A stretch of 64,000 nucleotides of DNA from JAMXLO01 sp963719805 (GTDB taxonomy: Bacteria; Pseudomonadota; Alphaproteobacteria; Acetobacterales; Acetobacteraceae). Location of the stretch: assembly GCA_963719805.1 (NCBI GenBank), contig CAVRDF010000008.1, forward strand, positions 1,550,001 to 1,614,000, in the 5' to 3' direction. How positions within the stretch are numbered: the first letter of the stretch is position 1; every line of letters begins with the position of its first letter. Under the pieces are notes generated by a model. The model searched no databases and was not told the origin of the DNA. It saw only the letters and a list, made by a program, of their open reading frames with translations. Both the position numbers and the translations under genes were made by a program. Below are positions 33,851 to 42,927 of this stretch, piece by piece.

Positions 33851-33875
33851 TACGGCCAGAGATAAGGAGGCGGAA

Positions 33876-34145
33876 ATGCTCGACGCCCTCCGACCAAGCG
33901 GACCAGTAGTCCCACTTCTCGCTGGTATAAGTGCTATCCTGATCGCCGGTGTGATCATCACGGTCACGGGCATACGCCCACCGGGTGAGAGCGAAATCCT
34001 CAAGCAGATTGATCGCGAGGATAGCCAGCTATGCAGCAAATTTGGCATGACGACCGGAACGAAAATGTTCCAAGACTGCATGCTCGAACTCGCAAATATG
34101 CGAAAACGTCACATGGAAATGGTCGCGTCATACGACGTGCCGTAG
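33876..34145 (+). CDS. Small single-pass membrane protein, 89 residues
   Basis: ATG 33876 is fixed by AAGGAGG at 33864-33870. MLDALRPSGPVVPLLAGISA leads into one TM helix (ILIAGVIITVTGI), then a polar tail with two cysteines (QLCSKFGM and MFQDCMLELANM) that could form a disulfide in the periplasm. No family is recognised. It precedes an exported protein by 14 bp, so the two probably form an operon. Confidence 0.65.
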   Translation: MLDALRPSGPVVPLLAGISAILIAGVIITVTGIRPPGESEILKQIDREDSQLCSKFGMTTGTKMFQDCMLELANMRKRHMEMVASYDVP

Positions 34146-34159
34146 CCGCGATCAGTCAT

Positions 34160-34540
34160 ATGCTGATCATTCTCGGCGCGGGGATTGCAGTCCGTGCTTT
34201 GGCGGCTCCGCCAGCAGATATTAAACCGGACCTCGCGCTGGAACTCTGGTTCAAGTCACTGCGACAACCAAGCAGCCAAAGTCTTTGCTGCTCGATCAGC
34301 GATTGCCGGTTCGTTGATTTCTGGTCTCGCGATGGACACTACGAGGTCGAAATTGATGGCTGGCATTATGCCGTGCCTGGTGATTCCGTCATCACAGCGA
34401 TCGCCAACCCGACAGGCAAAGCGGTGGTCTGTTCTACATTTAGCGAATTCAGACCTCCGCCAAGTCAAGGCGCTGGGAATGATCGGCCTCAGGACGTCAG
34501 AGAGATTCTATGCTTCGTGCCCCCACGTCCGCCGTCATAA
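34160..34540 (+). CDS. Small exported Cys-rich hypothetical protein
   Basis: 126 residues from ATG 34160. The signal peptide is MLIILGAGIAVRALAAPPAD; the mature part contains LELWFKSLRQPSSQSLCCSI and SDCRFVDFW, then WHYAVPGDSVI and ILCFVPPRPPS. The CCS-x-(S/A)DC pattern after a short WF/LRQP motif is seen in a conserved alphaproteobacterial family of unknown function. Four or more cysteines suggest disulfides in the periplasm. Confidence 0.6.
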   Translation: MLIILGAGIAVRALAAPPADIKPDLALELWFKSLRQPSSQSLCCSISDCRFVDFWSRDGHYEVEIDGWHYAVPGDSVITAIANPTGKAVVCSTFSEFRPPPSQGAGNDRPQDVREILCFVPPRPPS

Positions 34541-34734
34541 CTTGCCACGGAGCGCGATCGGTTTTGACACCTTCCTCGGCGATGCACCCGATCCGGTACG
34601 AAGCAACGAGGGCCTCGGCGGCTGGTATTTCTTTTACCCTGGTAAGAAGATTCCAGACAGGTAGTGCTGTTTAGCACCCCTTGCACTGTCGAAAGAGCAC
34701 TCATTGAAACAACTATCGCGCATCTCGCGGCCAC

Positions 34735-34900
34735 GGTCGGAACCCATTTCCCGTACGCGGCCGTTCAGCATGTAGCGGAAGAGCCATGATTTCCCGCCCG
34801 TTGGTCCGACATTGAGGTAGAGCCCGACGCCGTCACCGTGCAGTCCGGGCTGTTTTGCATTCTTCACCTTGGCCGGCGTCAGCTTGCCAATTTCACGCGC
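34735..34900 (-). pseudogene. Remnant of a DUF4102-type tyrosine integrase (N-terminus only)
   Basis: The reading IGKLTPAKVKNAKQPGLHGD, then GVGLYLNVGPTGGKSWLFRY and MLNGRVREMG, is the N-terminal arm-binding domain of P4-type integrases. After about 55 residues the homology stops and the frame runs into unrelated sequence. No catalytic domain follows. It lies left of the tRNA-end-like sequence at 35045-35061, in the same relative position as the right-hand integrase beside tRNA-Tyr, and so marks an older inserted element. Confidence 0.65.
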
Positions 34901-35044
34901 CGTCCCAGCGCCCCTCAATCCATCCGATAAATCATTCTGGGATACACGCGCGCGGCGGCGCACGGTCACACACAAAGCGAGCGGCTGAATCTGGCGGTTT
35001 TGCCGGGTTTTTGGTTCTGAGCGTCGCGGTTTCTGGGAGGTCGC

Positions 35045-35061
35045 TGGTGGAGGGGGTTGGA
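35045..35061 (-). repeat. Candidate attachment-site repeat matching the tRNA-Tyr 3' end
   Basis: On the minus strand this reads TCCAACCCCCTCCACCA, like a tRNA 3' end with CCA. Its first 14 bases (35048-35061) are identical to the 3' end of the tRNA-Tyr gene at 50182-50195. The shared block is short and the sequence before it differs from the tRNA, so it is a candidate att site and not a second tRNA. The DNA between the two copies, 15.1 kb, is the island. Confidence 0.45.
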
Positions 35062-35217
35062 CCCTCCCGCGCCTCTCGGGATGTCAGGGAAAATCAATTA
35101 GTTAGACGGCCGCCACCTGAACGCCTTTGTATCACCGCGCTGGTTCACCGCACAAGACGGTCTGTGTCAGGGCACGAAAGATGCTGCGACTCGCGCGGGG
35201 AGAGATACAGTCCCTGC

Positions 35218-35913
35218 ATGTTCGGAGTGCGAGAGCGTATGGACGCAACAGGCTGGGAGGCGATCACGGGCTGGGCCACGATTTTCGGCGTGGTTGTGGC
35301 AATCATAGTTGGTGTCATCTCCATCTACGCAGCTCGAAACGCGGGCTTCATTATTGGGCCGGGCACCCGGATCAGTGCCGGAATGGCGGCAGCCGGAGCG
35401 GCCAATACTCCGGTTCCTGCCGATGGCCGCGGGGGAAACGGCGGAAGCGGCACAATCGTTGGCGGGCACGGTGAAATCTTAGGCGGACCAGGAGGGGCGG
35501 GGGGCATCCCCAATAGTGGTCGCGGGGGAGATGGCGGAAGTGGAACTGTCGTAGGGTCAGGGACAGCGCGGATAATAGGCGGTGCGGGGGGCAGCGCCGC
35601 TCAGTGGGACGGTCGTGGCGGCAAAGCTGGGCCCGGTCCAACTGAGGTCGCGAATGGCCCGACCAATCTTTGGAAGCTTGGGCGCGGCGGCAGCGGCGCC
35701 AATGCTGCGGAGTATGATCGGCGCTTGGGAGTCCTGACGACGATCCGTCGAGACTATTTGCGAACGTTCCCCGACCAGCTTGTCTTCATCGATGCGGGAG
35801 TGGAACAGGTGCCAGCGAATTGGGTGAACAAACGCCTGGAGGAACTGGGGCAGGTTTGGAAGGTCGAGATGGATCAGGGCGGTTACAAGATGCCGCCTCT
35901 GTCGACGCAGTGA
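35218..35913 (+). CDS. Membrane-anchored glycine-rich repeat protein
   Basis: 231 residues from ATG 35218 (ATG 35239 is also possible). One TM helix near the N-terminus (WATIFGVVVAIIVGVISIYA) is followed by about 90 residues of irregular Gly-rich repeats such as GRGGNGGSGTIVGGHGEILG and GRGGDGGSGTVVGSGTARII. A soluble C-terminal domain, RRDYLRTFPDQLVFIDAGVE to MPPLSTQ, follows. The repeats recall collagen-like or PGRS-like coils. No function is known. It is the first substantial gene inside the island. Confidence 0.65.
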   Translation: MFGVRERMDATGWEAITGWATIFGVVVAIIVGVISIYAARNAGFIIGPGTRISAGMAAAGAANTPVPADGRGGNGGSGTIVGGHGEILGGPGGAGGIPNSGRGGDGGSGTVVGSGTARIIGGAGGSAAQWDGRGGKAGPGPTEVANGPTNLWKLGRGGSGANAAEYDRRLGVLTTIRRDYLRTFPDQLVFIDAGVEQVPANWVNKRLEELGQVWKVEMDQGGYKMPPLSTQ

Positions 35914-35964
35914 GGCCATTCAGTAGCTTTCCGGGCGCAACAGGAAGACTTGTTACCACTGCGG

Positions 35965-36153
35965 ATGAGCCGTCGATCGTTAGTCGTCATCTTAGCTTTG
36001 CTTGCATGGGGCTCATTCGGCCTCGTCAGGGTTAACTCACCATTGAGGCTAGCGCTCTGCTGTTCTGGGTGCGCACTAGGCGCTGCAATTGGGAAGACCT
36101 CCTCGCTGACGAAGTCAGAGTCGACGGTCCCCAGAGCCAGAAGCAGGCGGTGA
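35965..36153 (+). CDS. Possible short membrane peptide
   Basis: 62 codons that start MSRRSLVVILALLAWGSFGL, a plausible basic-plus-hydrophobic signal or TM segment, with a second hydrophobic patch (LRLALCCSGCALGAAIG). No clear Shine-Dalgarno sequence and no recognised family. It may be spurious. Confidence 0.25.
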   Translation: MSRRSLVVILALLAWGSFGLVRVNSPLRLALCCSGCALGAAIGKTSSLTKSESTVPRARSRR

Positions 36154-36372
36154 CCTCCTGGACGAATATTAGAATGAAATCGGTGAGCTTTCGTCGGGCG
36201 TAAAAGGGAGTTGAGGTGGCCTGAAGTCGTTTGCCACGGGCCCGGGCACAGCCATCGGGGAACCATTCAAGATCGCGATGAGACAGGCGGCAGAATGGGA
36301 GGAGCGCGAGGCGTTTGCTACGAGCGTCTGTGACGGCCAATTCCGGACAGAGGGCCTTCGAGGCAGGCACCG

Positions 36373-36822
36373 TCATTGCCGCTTAATGGCGCCCGTCGCC
36401 AATTTGTCGGCAAGTTCGTTTAGCACATCTCCCCTGTGCCCCCGGACGTGCTGAAAACTAACAGTCCCACCCTGAACGACTTCGCGCTCCGCACGCATTG
36501 CATCGATCTCTCTGCATAGAGCGGCCACAGCGGGGTGATTGCGTTTGAACCCGCCGGTTAACCACCCCACAACGTTCCTACTGTCGGTTGCGATCTCCAA
36601 CACGGCGCCGATGGGTGTGTGTCGGATCGCCTCGCGCGCCGCCGTCAGTTCCATCCGGTTACTCGTAGTGTCCCGTTCAGCGCCGCAGAACTTGCCCACG
36701 ACGGCACCATCAACGCTGAAGACGACGGCCCACCCACCTGGCCCAGGATTCCCCGAACAAGCGCCATCGGTGTGGGCGGTCAAAATAGTGCCGGCGGGCA
36801 GTTCATCCAGTGCGAGCGTCAC
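36373..36822 (-). CDS. rnhA: Ribonuclease HI
   Basis: 149 residues, full length. The four catalytic acidic residues are present: Asp19 (HTDGACSGNPGPGGW), Glu58 (SNRMELTAAREA), Asp80 (IATDSRNVVGW) and Asp139 (NELADKLA), with VRGHRGD supplying the flexible His loop. It degrades RNA in RNA:DNA hybrids. Its place in the island between hypothetical genes suggests an acquired extra copy, perhaps for plasmid- or element-type replication. The ORF 36032-36376 downstream is not convincing. Confidence 0.93.
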   Translation of the reverse strand: MTLALDELPAGTILTAHTDGACSGNPGPGGWAVVFSVDGAVVGKFCGAERDTTSNRMELTAAREAIRHTPIGAVLEIATDSRNVVGWLTGGFKRNHPAVAALCREIDAMRAEREVVQGGTVSFQHVRGHRGDVLNELADKLATGAIKRQ

Positions 36823-37230
36823 CGTGGTCGACGGCTCTTCAGTTTTCAGCTCAGCCTCTGTGTCCGGGGGCGACCAGCCGCCTTCGATCAGGGCAGCGAT
36901 GACGGCGGAGGACTGTTCAGCGGTACAGCCGGTGATGTCCGCGATGATGCGGAGGAATGATCCATGCTGGATGAAATCTTTGGAAGTGGGAAGGAGCGAT
37001 GGGATACGTGAGCGGCTTCGCGAGAGTCAACAAAATCGACAATCGGCCTGCTGCCGGAAGGCATCGACGGAGTTGGGACGAGCCTGGAGCAGCGGCCCCG
37101 CGAGCCCGACCGACAGCACCAGTCACTGGCCTTGCCGGCGCCAACGCAGCCCTGCGAGCGCTGTTCGTCGCGGTGATCGCGGATTGGCCAGAAGCCGTGC
37201 TTCGGTATCAGCTTTCTCGGTGCCGAAGCG

Positions 37231-37626
37231 GTGGAGGTGGCCTACGCCATCAGGTGGGAAGATGCTGCTGCGGAGGATGTGCACGCACGCACCCGGAGTG
37301 CCGCCGTAGGGCCGCCTGAAGGCACTGTAGACGCTGCCGCCTGGGAGGTTTTCTCAGGTGCTCTCTACGGTGCCCTCAGGGGTCTCTGTGATCGCGGTGG
37401 CTTGCACGCGCCCGATCCCAGAACGATTCTTACCTCGTGCCTGACGCTGCAAGCTGGATACGCCAAGCTGGCAGCCCGTTATGCCGGTGCGGAACGTCGC
37501 GCCACGATCGGACGCGGATGCAGGACCGCCGAGCGCCGGAAAGAATCCGATCAAGGTCACGGTGGTCACGCGGAATGGCGTCAAGGCCAGCCAGGGGCGC
37601 TTGAGGGACATTTAGGGAGTCTTTAG
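37231..37626 (+). CDS. Possible hypothetical protein in a poorly coding stretch
   Basis: The region 36823-37825 has only overlapping short ORFs. The best is this one: VEVAYAIRWEDAAAEDVHAR, then EVFSGALYGALRGLCDRGGL and ILTSCLTLQAGYAKLAARYA, with a coherent helical look. Its sensible upstream extension (ISFLGAEA) and the ORF that starts with ATG 36999 lie in different frames, so a longer decayed gene may be present. No family is recognised. Confidence 0.25.
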   Translation: MEVAYAIRWEDAAAEDVHARTRSAAVGPPEGTVDAAAWEVFSGALYGALRGLCDRGGLHAPDPRTILTSCLTLQAGYAKLAARYAGAERRATIGRGCRTAERRKESDQGHGGHAEWRQGQPGALEGHLGSL

Positions 37627-37825
37627 GAACCGTTGTGGCGGTCGAGGCGATGCGTCGGCGCGGCTGTATGCTGCTTGCCGCGGGTGCCGCTCCCGCCCGG
37701 AGTTCACCAATGCCCACGCTCGACACGCCCCAGGAGTCTCCGGGAGACGTGCTGATGCTTCCGGCGCCAGAGGTCCGACCGGCTGCGGGCTTGTGACCGA
37801 AACTCGGATCAGGTCAGATTAAAGA

Positions 37826-38737
37826 ATGCATGAAAATATGCCTCCGAGAAATCGGCAACAACGTCGCGCTGCGCAGCGGATGGAGGGTCGGCTAAACGAA
37901 AACCGTCAACGAATTGACGAGGCGGAAGGCGCCACAGGATCTGCACAAGGTGGTCACGGCCAGAAGTTCTCCCTCTCCTCCCTGAGGTTCGATCCCGCGA
38001 TCCCGGTCCTTACGGTGCCTATTGCTCTTGTAGGTTGGGCTTTCGCGAGGGAGGTGGCTTTCACGGCATGTATTCAGTTTGCATTCTTTTGGTGCTTTGC
38101 CGCGGGACTGTTCTACCTGATACTGAGCCCCGGCAAGATCGCAGGACCGGCTTCACTTGCGGCAATGGCCGTGATCATTGGACTCCTGGCGTGGTGGCCA
38201 GCTCCCTTGAACATTGATGCGATGGCAGATCAGCCCGATTATCCAGAAGGTCAGATAGCCTATGGCATAAAATGGAACGCGAACTTCTCGGCGCTGCGCG
38301 TTGCTGTAGAAAATGCATCCAACCACGCATATGCAGATCTGGACCTCCTCATTCGGACTGACCTTTTGATAGTTCACCTTGGGTCGAACGTGGGTGAGAA
38401 GTGTAGCTACGAACCATATTGGGCTGGGTCACCGCAACCGACGTTTGTAGGGCTGGGATATACAGATCAGAGCGGCAACCATACGAAGCCCCTGACGGCG
38501 ACTTCAGGTTCGATCTTCAGGGTGCATTGCGACAGGCTGCTTGATCACAAGGCGTTGGAGCTACTGGCTGCCTTGGTGCTGAATCCCCAAACACCGTTCC
38601 TGCGCCAAGCCCTCGGTGGGCTCTCATTCAAGGGGGTTACGCGACTGCGTGGGGTAGGCCTACGCCCATTCCAACGCTACGCAAATGTTTCCGCGAGCCG
38701 TGCAATGACATGCCTAAATCTATCGACGCAGGAATAA
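37826..38737 (+). CDS. Hypothetical membrane protein with soluble C-terminal domain
   Basis: 303 residues from ATG 37826 (37838 possible). A basic Gln/Arg-rich N-terminus (PRNRQQRRAAQRMEGRLNEN) is followed by three hydrophobic segments between about 58 and 130 (VLTVPIALVGWAFAREVAF; IQFAFFWCFAAGLFYLILS; SLAAMAVIIGLLAWWPAPL). The remaining 160 residues are polar, probably extracytoplasmic. No family is recognised. Base composition is less GC-rich than the surrounding backbone, as expected of island cargo. Confidence 0.6.
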   Translation: MHENMPPRNRQQRRAAQRMEGRLNENRQRIDEAEGATGSAQGGHGQKFSLSSLRFDPAIPVLTVPIALVGWAFAREVAFTACIQFAFFWCFAAGLFYLILSPGKIAGPASLAAMAVIIGLLAWWPAPLNIDAMADQPDYPEGQIAYGIKWNANFSALRVAVENASNHAYADLDLLIRTDLLIVHLGSNVGEKCSYEPYWAGSPQPTFVGLGYTDQSGNHTKPLTATSGSIFRVHCDRLLDHKALELLAALVLNPQTPFLRQALGGLSFKGVTRLRGVGLRPFQRYANVSASRAMTCLNLSTQE

Positions 38738-38787
38738 CGGGCACCTTCGACGCCAATCCCGTGGAGGTCAGATGAGGGCGTCGAGCC

Positions 38788-39231
38788 TCAGTAGCTGATC
38801 GTCCACTCGGCGTCATCGTAGGTACGACACTCCCCGCTGCCGTGCCCGCCGAGGCTGACAGACCCGCGACACAGAAGCTGGGTCTTCGGACCCGTGAGCG
38901 TGGATTGCGCCCCGCCGCCTGCCATGGCGAATCCCGTAGCGCTGGAGGTCCCACGCGGCCCAGACGCGAAGCCCTCGCTGAAGGTGCCACCGAAAGCCGG
39001 GCGAACCGTGCCCCTGAGGACCTCACCATCGCCGAGGGTTGCCGTTACCGGAGCAAAGCCCAGCCCGGTCCGGGTGAAGTCAACGTGGAGAGGGCCCATC
39101 GCCCGGGCCTGATCATTCAACGGGAAAGTGTCGGCTGTGTCCGCGCATCCGCTCAACGCAAGCAGAGCAACGGATAAGGCCGCAAACAGGAGAGGCCGTC
39201 TGGTGGGGATATCGAGCAGTGACTTGAACAC
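38788..39231 (-). CDS. Small lipoprotein
   Basis: 147 residues from GTG 39231, chosen because AGGAG lies 7-8 bases upstream. A signal peptide with lipobox LLALSGC (PLLFAALSVALLALSGCADT) indicates lipidation at Cys29. The mature part has VTATLGDGEVLRGTVRPAFG and ends SGECRTYDDAEWTISY, a beta-rich domain of unknown family. It was probably inserted beside by the IS21-family element, whose left end lies 77 bp from the start codon. Confidence 0.7.
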   Translation of the reverse strand: MFKSLLDIPTRRPLLFAALSVALLALSGCADTADTFPLNDQARAMGPLHVDFTRTGLGFAPVTATLGDGEVLRGTVRPAFGGTFSEGFASGPRGTSSATGFAMAGGGAQSTLTGPKTQLLCRGSVSLGGHGSGECRTYDDAEWTISY

Positions 39232-39420
39232 AGCGGCACTCCTGGCACCGATCCGGTTCGGCCCTGGGGCTACATATCGGGCCAGGAACAGTCTTACAAC
39301 GTAATAATGTAAGCGCCGGAGAGAAAATCCCTCAGTGAAGAAGCGGCCGGATTGGCTGGCTGCGCCGGAGTAAAACTCCGTCGTTGGAAGCTCCTTGCGT
39401 CGATCGCAGAGGGTGGGGGG

Positions 39421-40918
39421 ATGAAGCTGGTGGATCTGTATGGGAGGGTCCGCTACGCGGTGCGGATCGAGGGGATCAGTCGGCGTGAGGCGGCGCGTCG
39501 GTTCGGGATCGATCCTCGGACGGTGGCGAAGATGCTGACGTTCTCGGTACCACCCGGATATCGGCGCAGCCGGCCGCCGGCGCGTCCGAAGCTGGATCCG
39601 TTTGTGGGGATCATCGATCAGATCCTGGAAGAGGATGGCAAACGTCCTGGGAAGCAGCGGCACACCTCCAAGCGGATCTTCGAGCGTCTGCGCGACGAGC
39701 ACGGTTACGTCGGCGGGCTGACGATCGTGAAGGATTATGTGTTGACGCGCCGTCAGCATCAGCGCGAGGTGTTTGTGCCACTGCGGCACGATGCAGGGCA
39801 TGCACAAGCGGACTTTGGCGAGGCGCTGGCGGTGATCGGCGGGGTGGAGCGGAAGATCCACTTCTTTGCCATGGACCTGCCGCACAGCGATGCCGGCTTT
39901 GTGCAGGCCTATCCGGCGGAGACGACGGAGGCATTTTGCGCCGGTCATGTGGCGGCGTTCGCGTTTTTCGGCGGCGTGCCGCTGTCGATCCTCTACGACA
40001 ACACCAAGCTGGCGGTGGCACGCATCCTGGGCGACGGCACCCGGCAGCGGACGCGAGTGTTCAGCGAGCTGCAGTCGCATTACCTGTTCGCCGATCGGTT
40101 CGGCCGTCCTGGCAAGGGCAACGACAAGGGCAAGGTAGAGGGCCTGGTCGGGTTGATCCGGCGCAACTTCCTGGTGCCGGTGCCACATGCCAAAGCTTCG
40201 CCGCGCTGAACGAGCAGTTACTGGCGGATTGCCGCCGCCGGCTCGGCGATCGGCTGCGCGGCCATGAGGCGACGATCGGTGCGCGGCTGGCGCGGGATCA
40301 CGCGCGCTTTCACGATTTGCCGGCGGCTCCCTACGACGCCTGCGAGAAGCGGGCCGGCCGGGTGAGCTCGCTGTCACTGGTGCGCTACCGCGGCACCGAC
40401 TACTCGGTGCCGACCGCCTACGGCCATCGCGAGGTGCTGATCCGCGGCTACGTCGACACGGTGGTGATCTCCTGCGGCGCCGACATCATCGCCCGGCACG
40501 TCCGCTCCTACGAGCGCGAAGACTTCGTGTTCGACCCGCTGCATTACCTGGCGCTGCTGGAGCGCAAGATCGGCGCGCTCGACCAGGCGGCTCCGCTGGC
40601 CGGCTGGGAGCTGCCGGAGGCGTTTACGACGCTGCGCCGCCTGCTCGAGGCGCGCATGGGCAAGCAAGGCAAGCGCGAGTTCGTGCAGGTCCTGCGGCTG
40701 CTGGAGGTGTTCAGGATCGACGATGTCGCGGCCGGCGTGCGCGACGCGATCGAACGCGGTGCGATCGGCTTCGATGCGGTGAAGCATCTGGTGCTGTGCC
40801 GGATCGAGCGTCGGCCGCCGCGGCTCGATATGACGGTGTATCCCTACCTGCCGCGCGCCAGCGTGGCGGTCACCTCGGCGAGAGCCTACTGGACCTGCTC
40901 ACTGGGGCGGCGTCATGA
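39421..40918 (+). pseudogene. istA: IS21-family transposase IstA, frameshifted
   Basis: ATG 39421 (MKLVDLYGRVRYAVRIEGIS) gives the helix-turn-helix (ISRREAARRFGIDPRTVAKM) and most of the DDE integrase core: AQADFGEALAVIGG holds the first Asp, LYDNTKLAVARI the second, GKGNDKGKVEGLVGLIRRNF the Glu. At about 40190 the frame changes; SFAALNEQLLADCRRRLGDR continues in the next frame. A second change at about 40885 restores LLDLLTGAAS and the TGA at 40916-40918, which overlaps istB. Both changes fit single missing bases. As sequenced, IstA would be truncated and the element immobile. Confidence 0.85.
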
Positions 40919-41709
40919 CCGACACGCCTCAGGTCCTGCTCGCCCATCACCTGAAGGCGCTGAAGCTGCCGACCTTCCTGCGCGAGTACGACAAGCTGGC
41001 CCGGCAGTGCGCGAGCGACGGCGTCGATCATGTCCGCTATCTGCTGCGGCTGGCCGAGCTGGAGCTGATCGAGCGGGAACGGCGGACGGTCGAGCGGCGC
41101 ATCAAGGAGGCGAGGTTCCCGGCGGTCAAAAGCCTCGACAGCTTCGACTTCCTGGCGCTGCCCTCGCTGAACAAGGCGCTGGTGCTGGAACTGGCCCGCT
41201 CGGAATATGTGCTGCGGCGGGAGAACGTGATCGCGGTCGGCAACAGCGGCACCGGCAAGACTCACGTGGCTCTCGGCTTGGGGCTGGCGGCCTGCCAGAA
41301 GGGCCTCTCGGTCGGCTTCACCACGGCGGCGGGCGTGGTTCACGAACTGATCGAGGCACGCGACGAGAAACGTCTGCTGCGACTGCAGCGCCAGCTTGCC
41401 GGCTACAAGCTGCTGATCATCGACGAACTCGGCTACGTGCCGCTGTCGCAGAGCGGTGCCGAGTTGCTGTTCGAGGTGTTCAGCCAGCGCTACGAGCGCG
41501 GCTCGACCATCGTCACCAGCAACCTGCCGTTCGACGAGTGGACCAGCGTGTTCGCTTCCGAACGTCTGACCGGCGCGCTGCTCGACCGGCTCACCCACCA
41601 TGTGCACATCTTGGAAATGAATGGCGATAGCTATCGGCTCAAGCAGAGCAAGCGGCGGCAGCGCGGCACTCGCTCCGTCGACACCCCGGATCACTCATCC
41701 GACGGATGA
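40915..41709 (+). CDS. istB: IS21-family helper ATPase IstB
   Basis: 264 residues, intact. The AAA+ core has Walker A GNSGTGKTH (about 109-117), Walker B LLIIDELGYVPL and the sensor region STIVTSNLPFDEWTSVF. It follows istA with an ATGA overlap. IstB binds target DNA and directs IstA. The C-terminus is Arg/Lys/Gln-rich. Confidence 0.95.
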   Translation: MTDTPQVLLAHHLKALKLPTFLREYDKLARQCASDGVDHVRYLLRLAELELIERERRTVERRIKEARFPAVKSLDSFDFLALPSLNKALVLELARSEYVLRRENVIAVGNSGTGKTHVALGLGLAACQKGLSVGFTTAAGVVHELIEARDEKRLLRLQRQLAGYKLLIIDELGYVPLSQSGAELLFEVFSQRYERGSTIVTSNLPFDEWTSVFASERLTGALLDRLTHHVHILEMNGDSYRLKQSKRRQRGTRSVDTPDHSSDG

Positions 41710-41883
41710 TTGCCGAAGCGCACTGCGCGCTCCGGGTTTCGTGACGTCACGCTTCGGAGTGAAGCGCAAATCGATCGGTGAGAGCCGATGCCGAACGCCG
41801 CAAGTCTTGCGGCGGCCTTCGTGCGTTCGTCCTGATGCATTATTACTCCGGCGTGCCGATGCATCTTTTCTCCGGCGTTGACA

Positions 41884-42629
41884 CCTGCACGGATGCGTTC
41901 CAGCTCAGGCCCAAGCGCTGTCTCGGGCAGCTGCGTCCTGACCCCTTGACCGCTGCGGTAGCCGATAGTCTGCTTCAGCGAGTTCACCACGATGGGCTTG
42001 CCGAACCTGCGGTGCCTTCCTGGGGGCAATCGTGACGAAGTGCTGTTGAACGCTGTCGGCAGTGACCTCATGCTCGGCCGCGAGGTGTAGCAACGCGGCG
42101 CCGGGCCAGAAACGCGAGGCCTTGCCCCCGTCCTTGACTTCACCCCATCGCCCCAATCGGTGACCCGCTGGAAACCGCGTTGTCGAATGAGCAAGCCCAA
42201 CCCGCCTAATCCGGTCACGGCTGCAATGAATTGGCGCGCTGGCACGGGACCGTCACTGAAGCCTTGAGTGTTGCCGCTACGGTAGACCGGTCGCGGAACT
42301 GGTCGGCTCCAGTTCATCAGCACGCCGCCGGTGATTGCGCCGATCGCCTGCGACAGCTTGGCGCGAAGTTTCGGTCCCCGCCGCTTGCCCCCTTGGGTGA
42401 CCACCATCCCGACCAGTGCGTCCACCAGGCCACAGGCCTCGGCTGTGCACGGAACGAAGTTGAGGGACAGGGCCGCCGCGGTGTCGAGCCATGCGGCCGC
42501 CTCGGCTGCGTCAGCGCTACCCGAGCCGTCCAAGGATATAACGCCCCGCGGCAGAGCATACCCGCCTGCGGACCCCAAAACGTTTCCAGTTACCCCCGAG
42601 GGGGGCCTCCCGCTTACTGAGGTAGTCAA
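41884..42629 (-). pseudogene. Hypothetical gene truncated by the IS21-family element
   Basis: The minus strand reads ALVGMVVTQGGKRRGPKLRA, KLSQAIGAITGGVLMNWSRP and RQFIAAVTGLGGLGLLIRQR. It then shifts frame to KASRFWPGAALLHLAAEHEV and VQQHFVTIAPRK, and shifts again to KPIVVNSLKQTIGYRSGQGV and ALGPELERIRAGV. There the IS end cuts it off. The three pieces form one plausible polypeptide with at least two indels and a lost 3' end. The other half is not at the left flank of the IS. No family is recognised. 42630-42927 contains nothing I can support beyond an imperfect 24-bp tandem pair at 42622-42665. Confidence 0.4.
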
Positions 42630-42927
42630 TGGAGTAGGGGGAGACGTAGTCGATGGAGAAGGGGAAGAGATGAGGAAACTTGATGGGTTGGGTCCAAGTT
42701 AGCCTGCTTCGTCAGACGATGTTTGGGGAACTCTAAGAATCCATAGCACGACAGGGATAGTGCTAGTCTGGCAGATTGCGATTGTCGCCCCTAACGTGAT
42801 CGCTCGCTCGTTCTAACTCGTCGTAACTCGGCCTCTCCGGATCCACTGCCTGCCTCCGAGCGCATCTGGATGGCGCGGAATACGTAATGGCAGATCGGGT
42901 TGCCCCGTGCGGATCATGTCCGTCAAC

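Larger units (their letters stand above)
39308..41883 (+). mobile_element. IS21-family insertion sequence, about 2.58 kb
   Basis: The left end begins TGTAAGCGCCGGAGAGAAAA and the right end, read inwards, TGTCAACGCCGGAGAAAAG. Each end has a second internal copy of CGCCGGAGTAA (39362-39372 region and 41845-41855 region), the multiple terminal repeats typical of IS21 elements. It encodes IstA (frameshifted) and IstB with a 4-base overlap. No target duplication is visible: the flanks differ, and the gene on the right is truncated, so deletion or recombination followed insertion. Confidence 0.88.

Noticed and set aside
35041..35090. A possible second tRNA gene
   Set aside because: Only the 3' end with CCA resembles a tRNA. 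No anticodon arm or 5' acceptor strand can be folded, so it is treated as an att-like sequence.
38788..40377. A 529-codon minus-strand ORF
   Set aside because: Only its last 148 codons (the lipoprotein from GTG 39231) look real. The rest runs antisense through istA and is Arg/His/Pro-rich.
42622..42665. Tandem 24-bp repeat, GTAGTCRATGGAG-type
   Set aside because: Only two imperfect copies and no flanking structure; too little to call a functional repeat.
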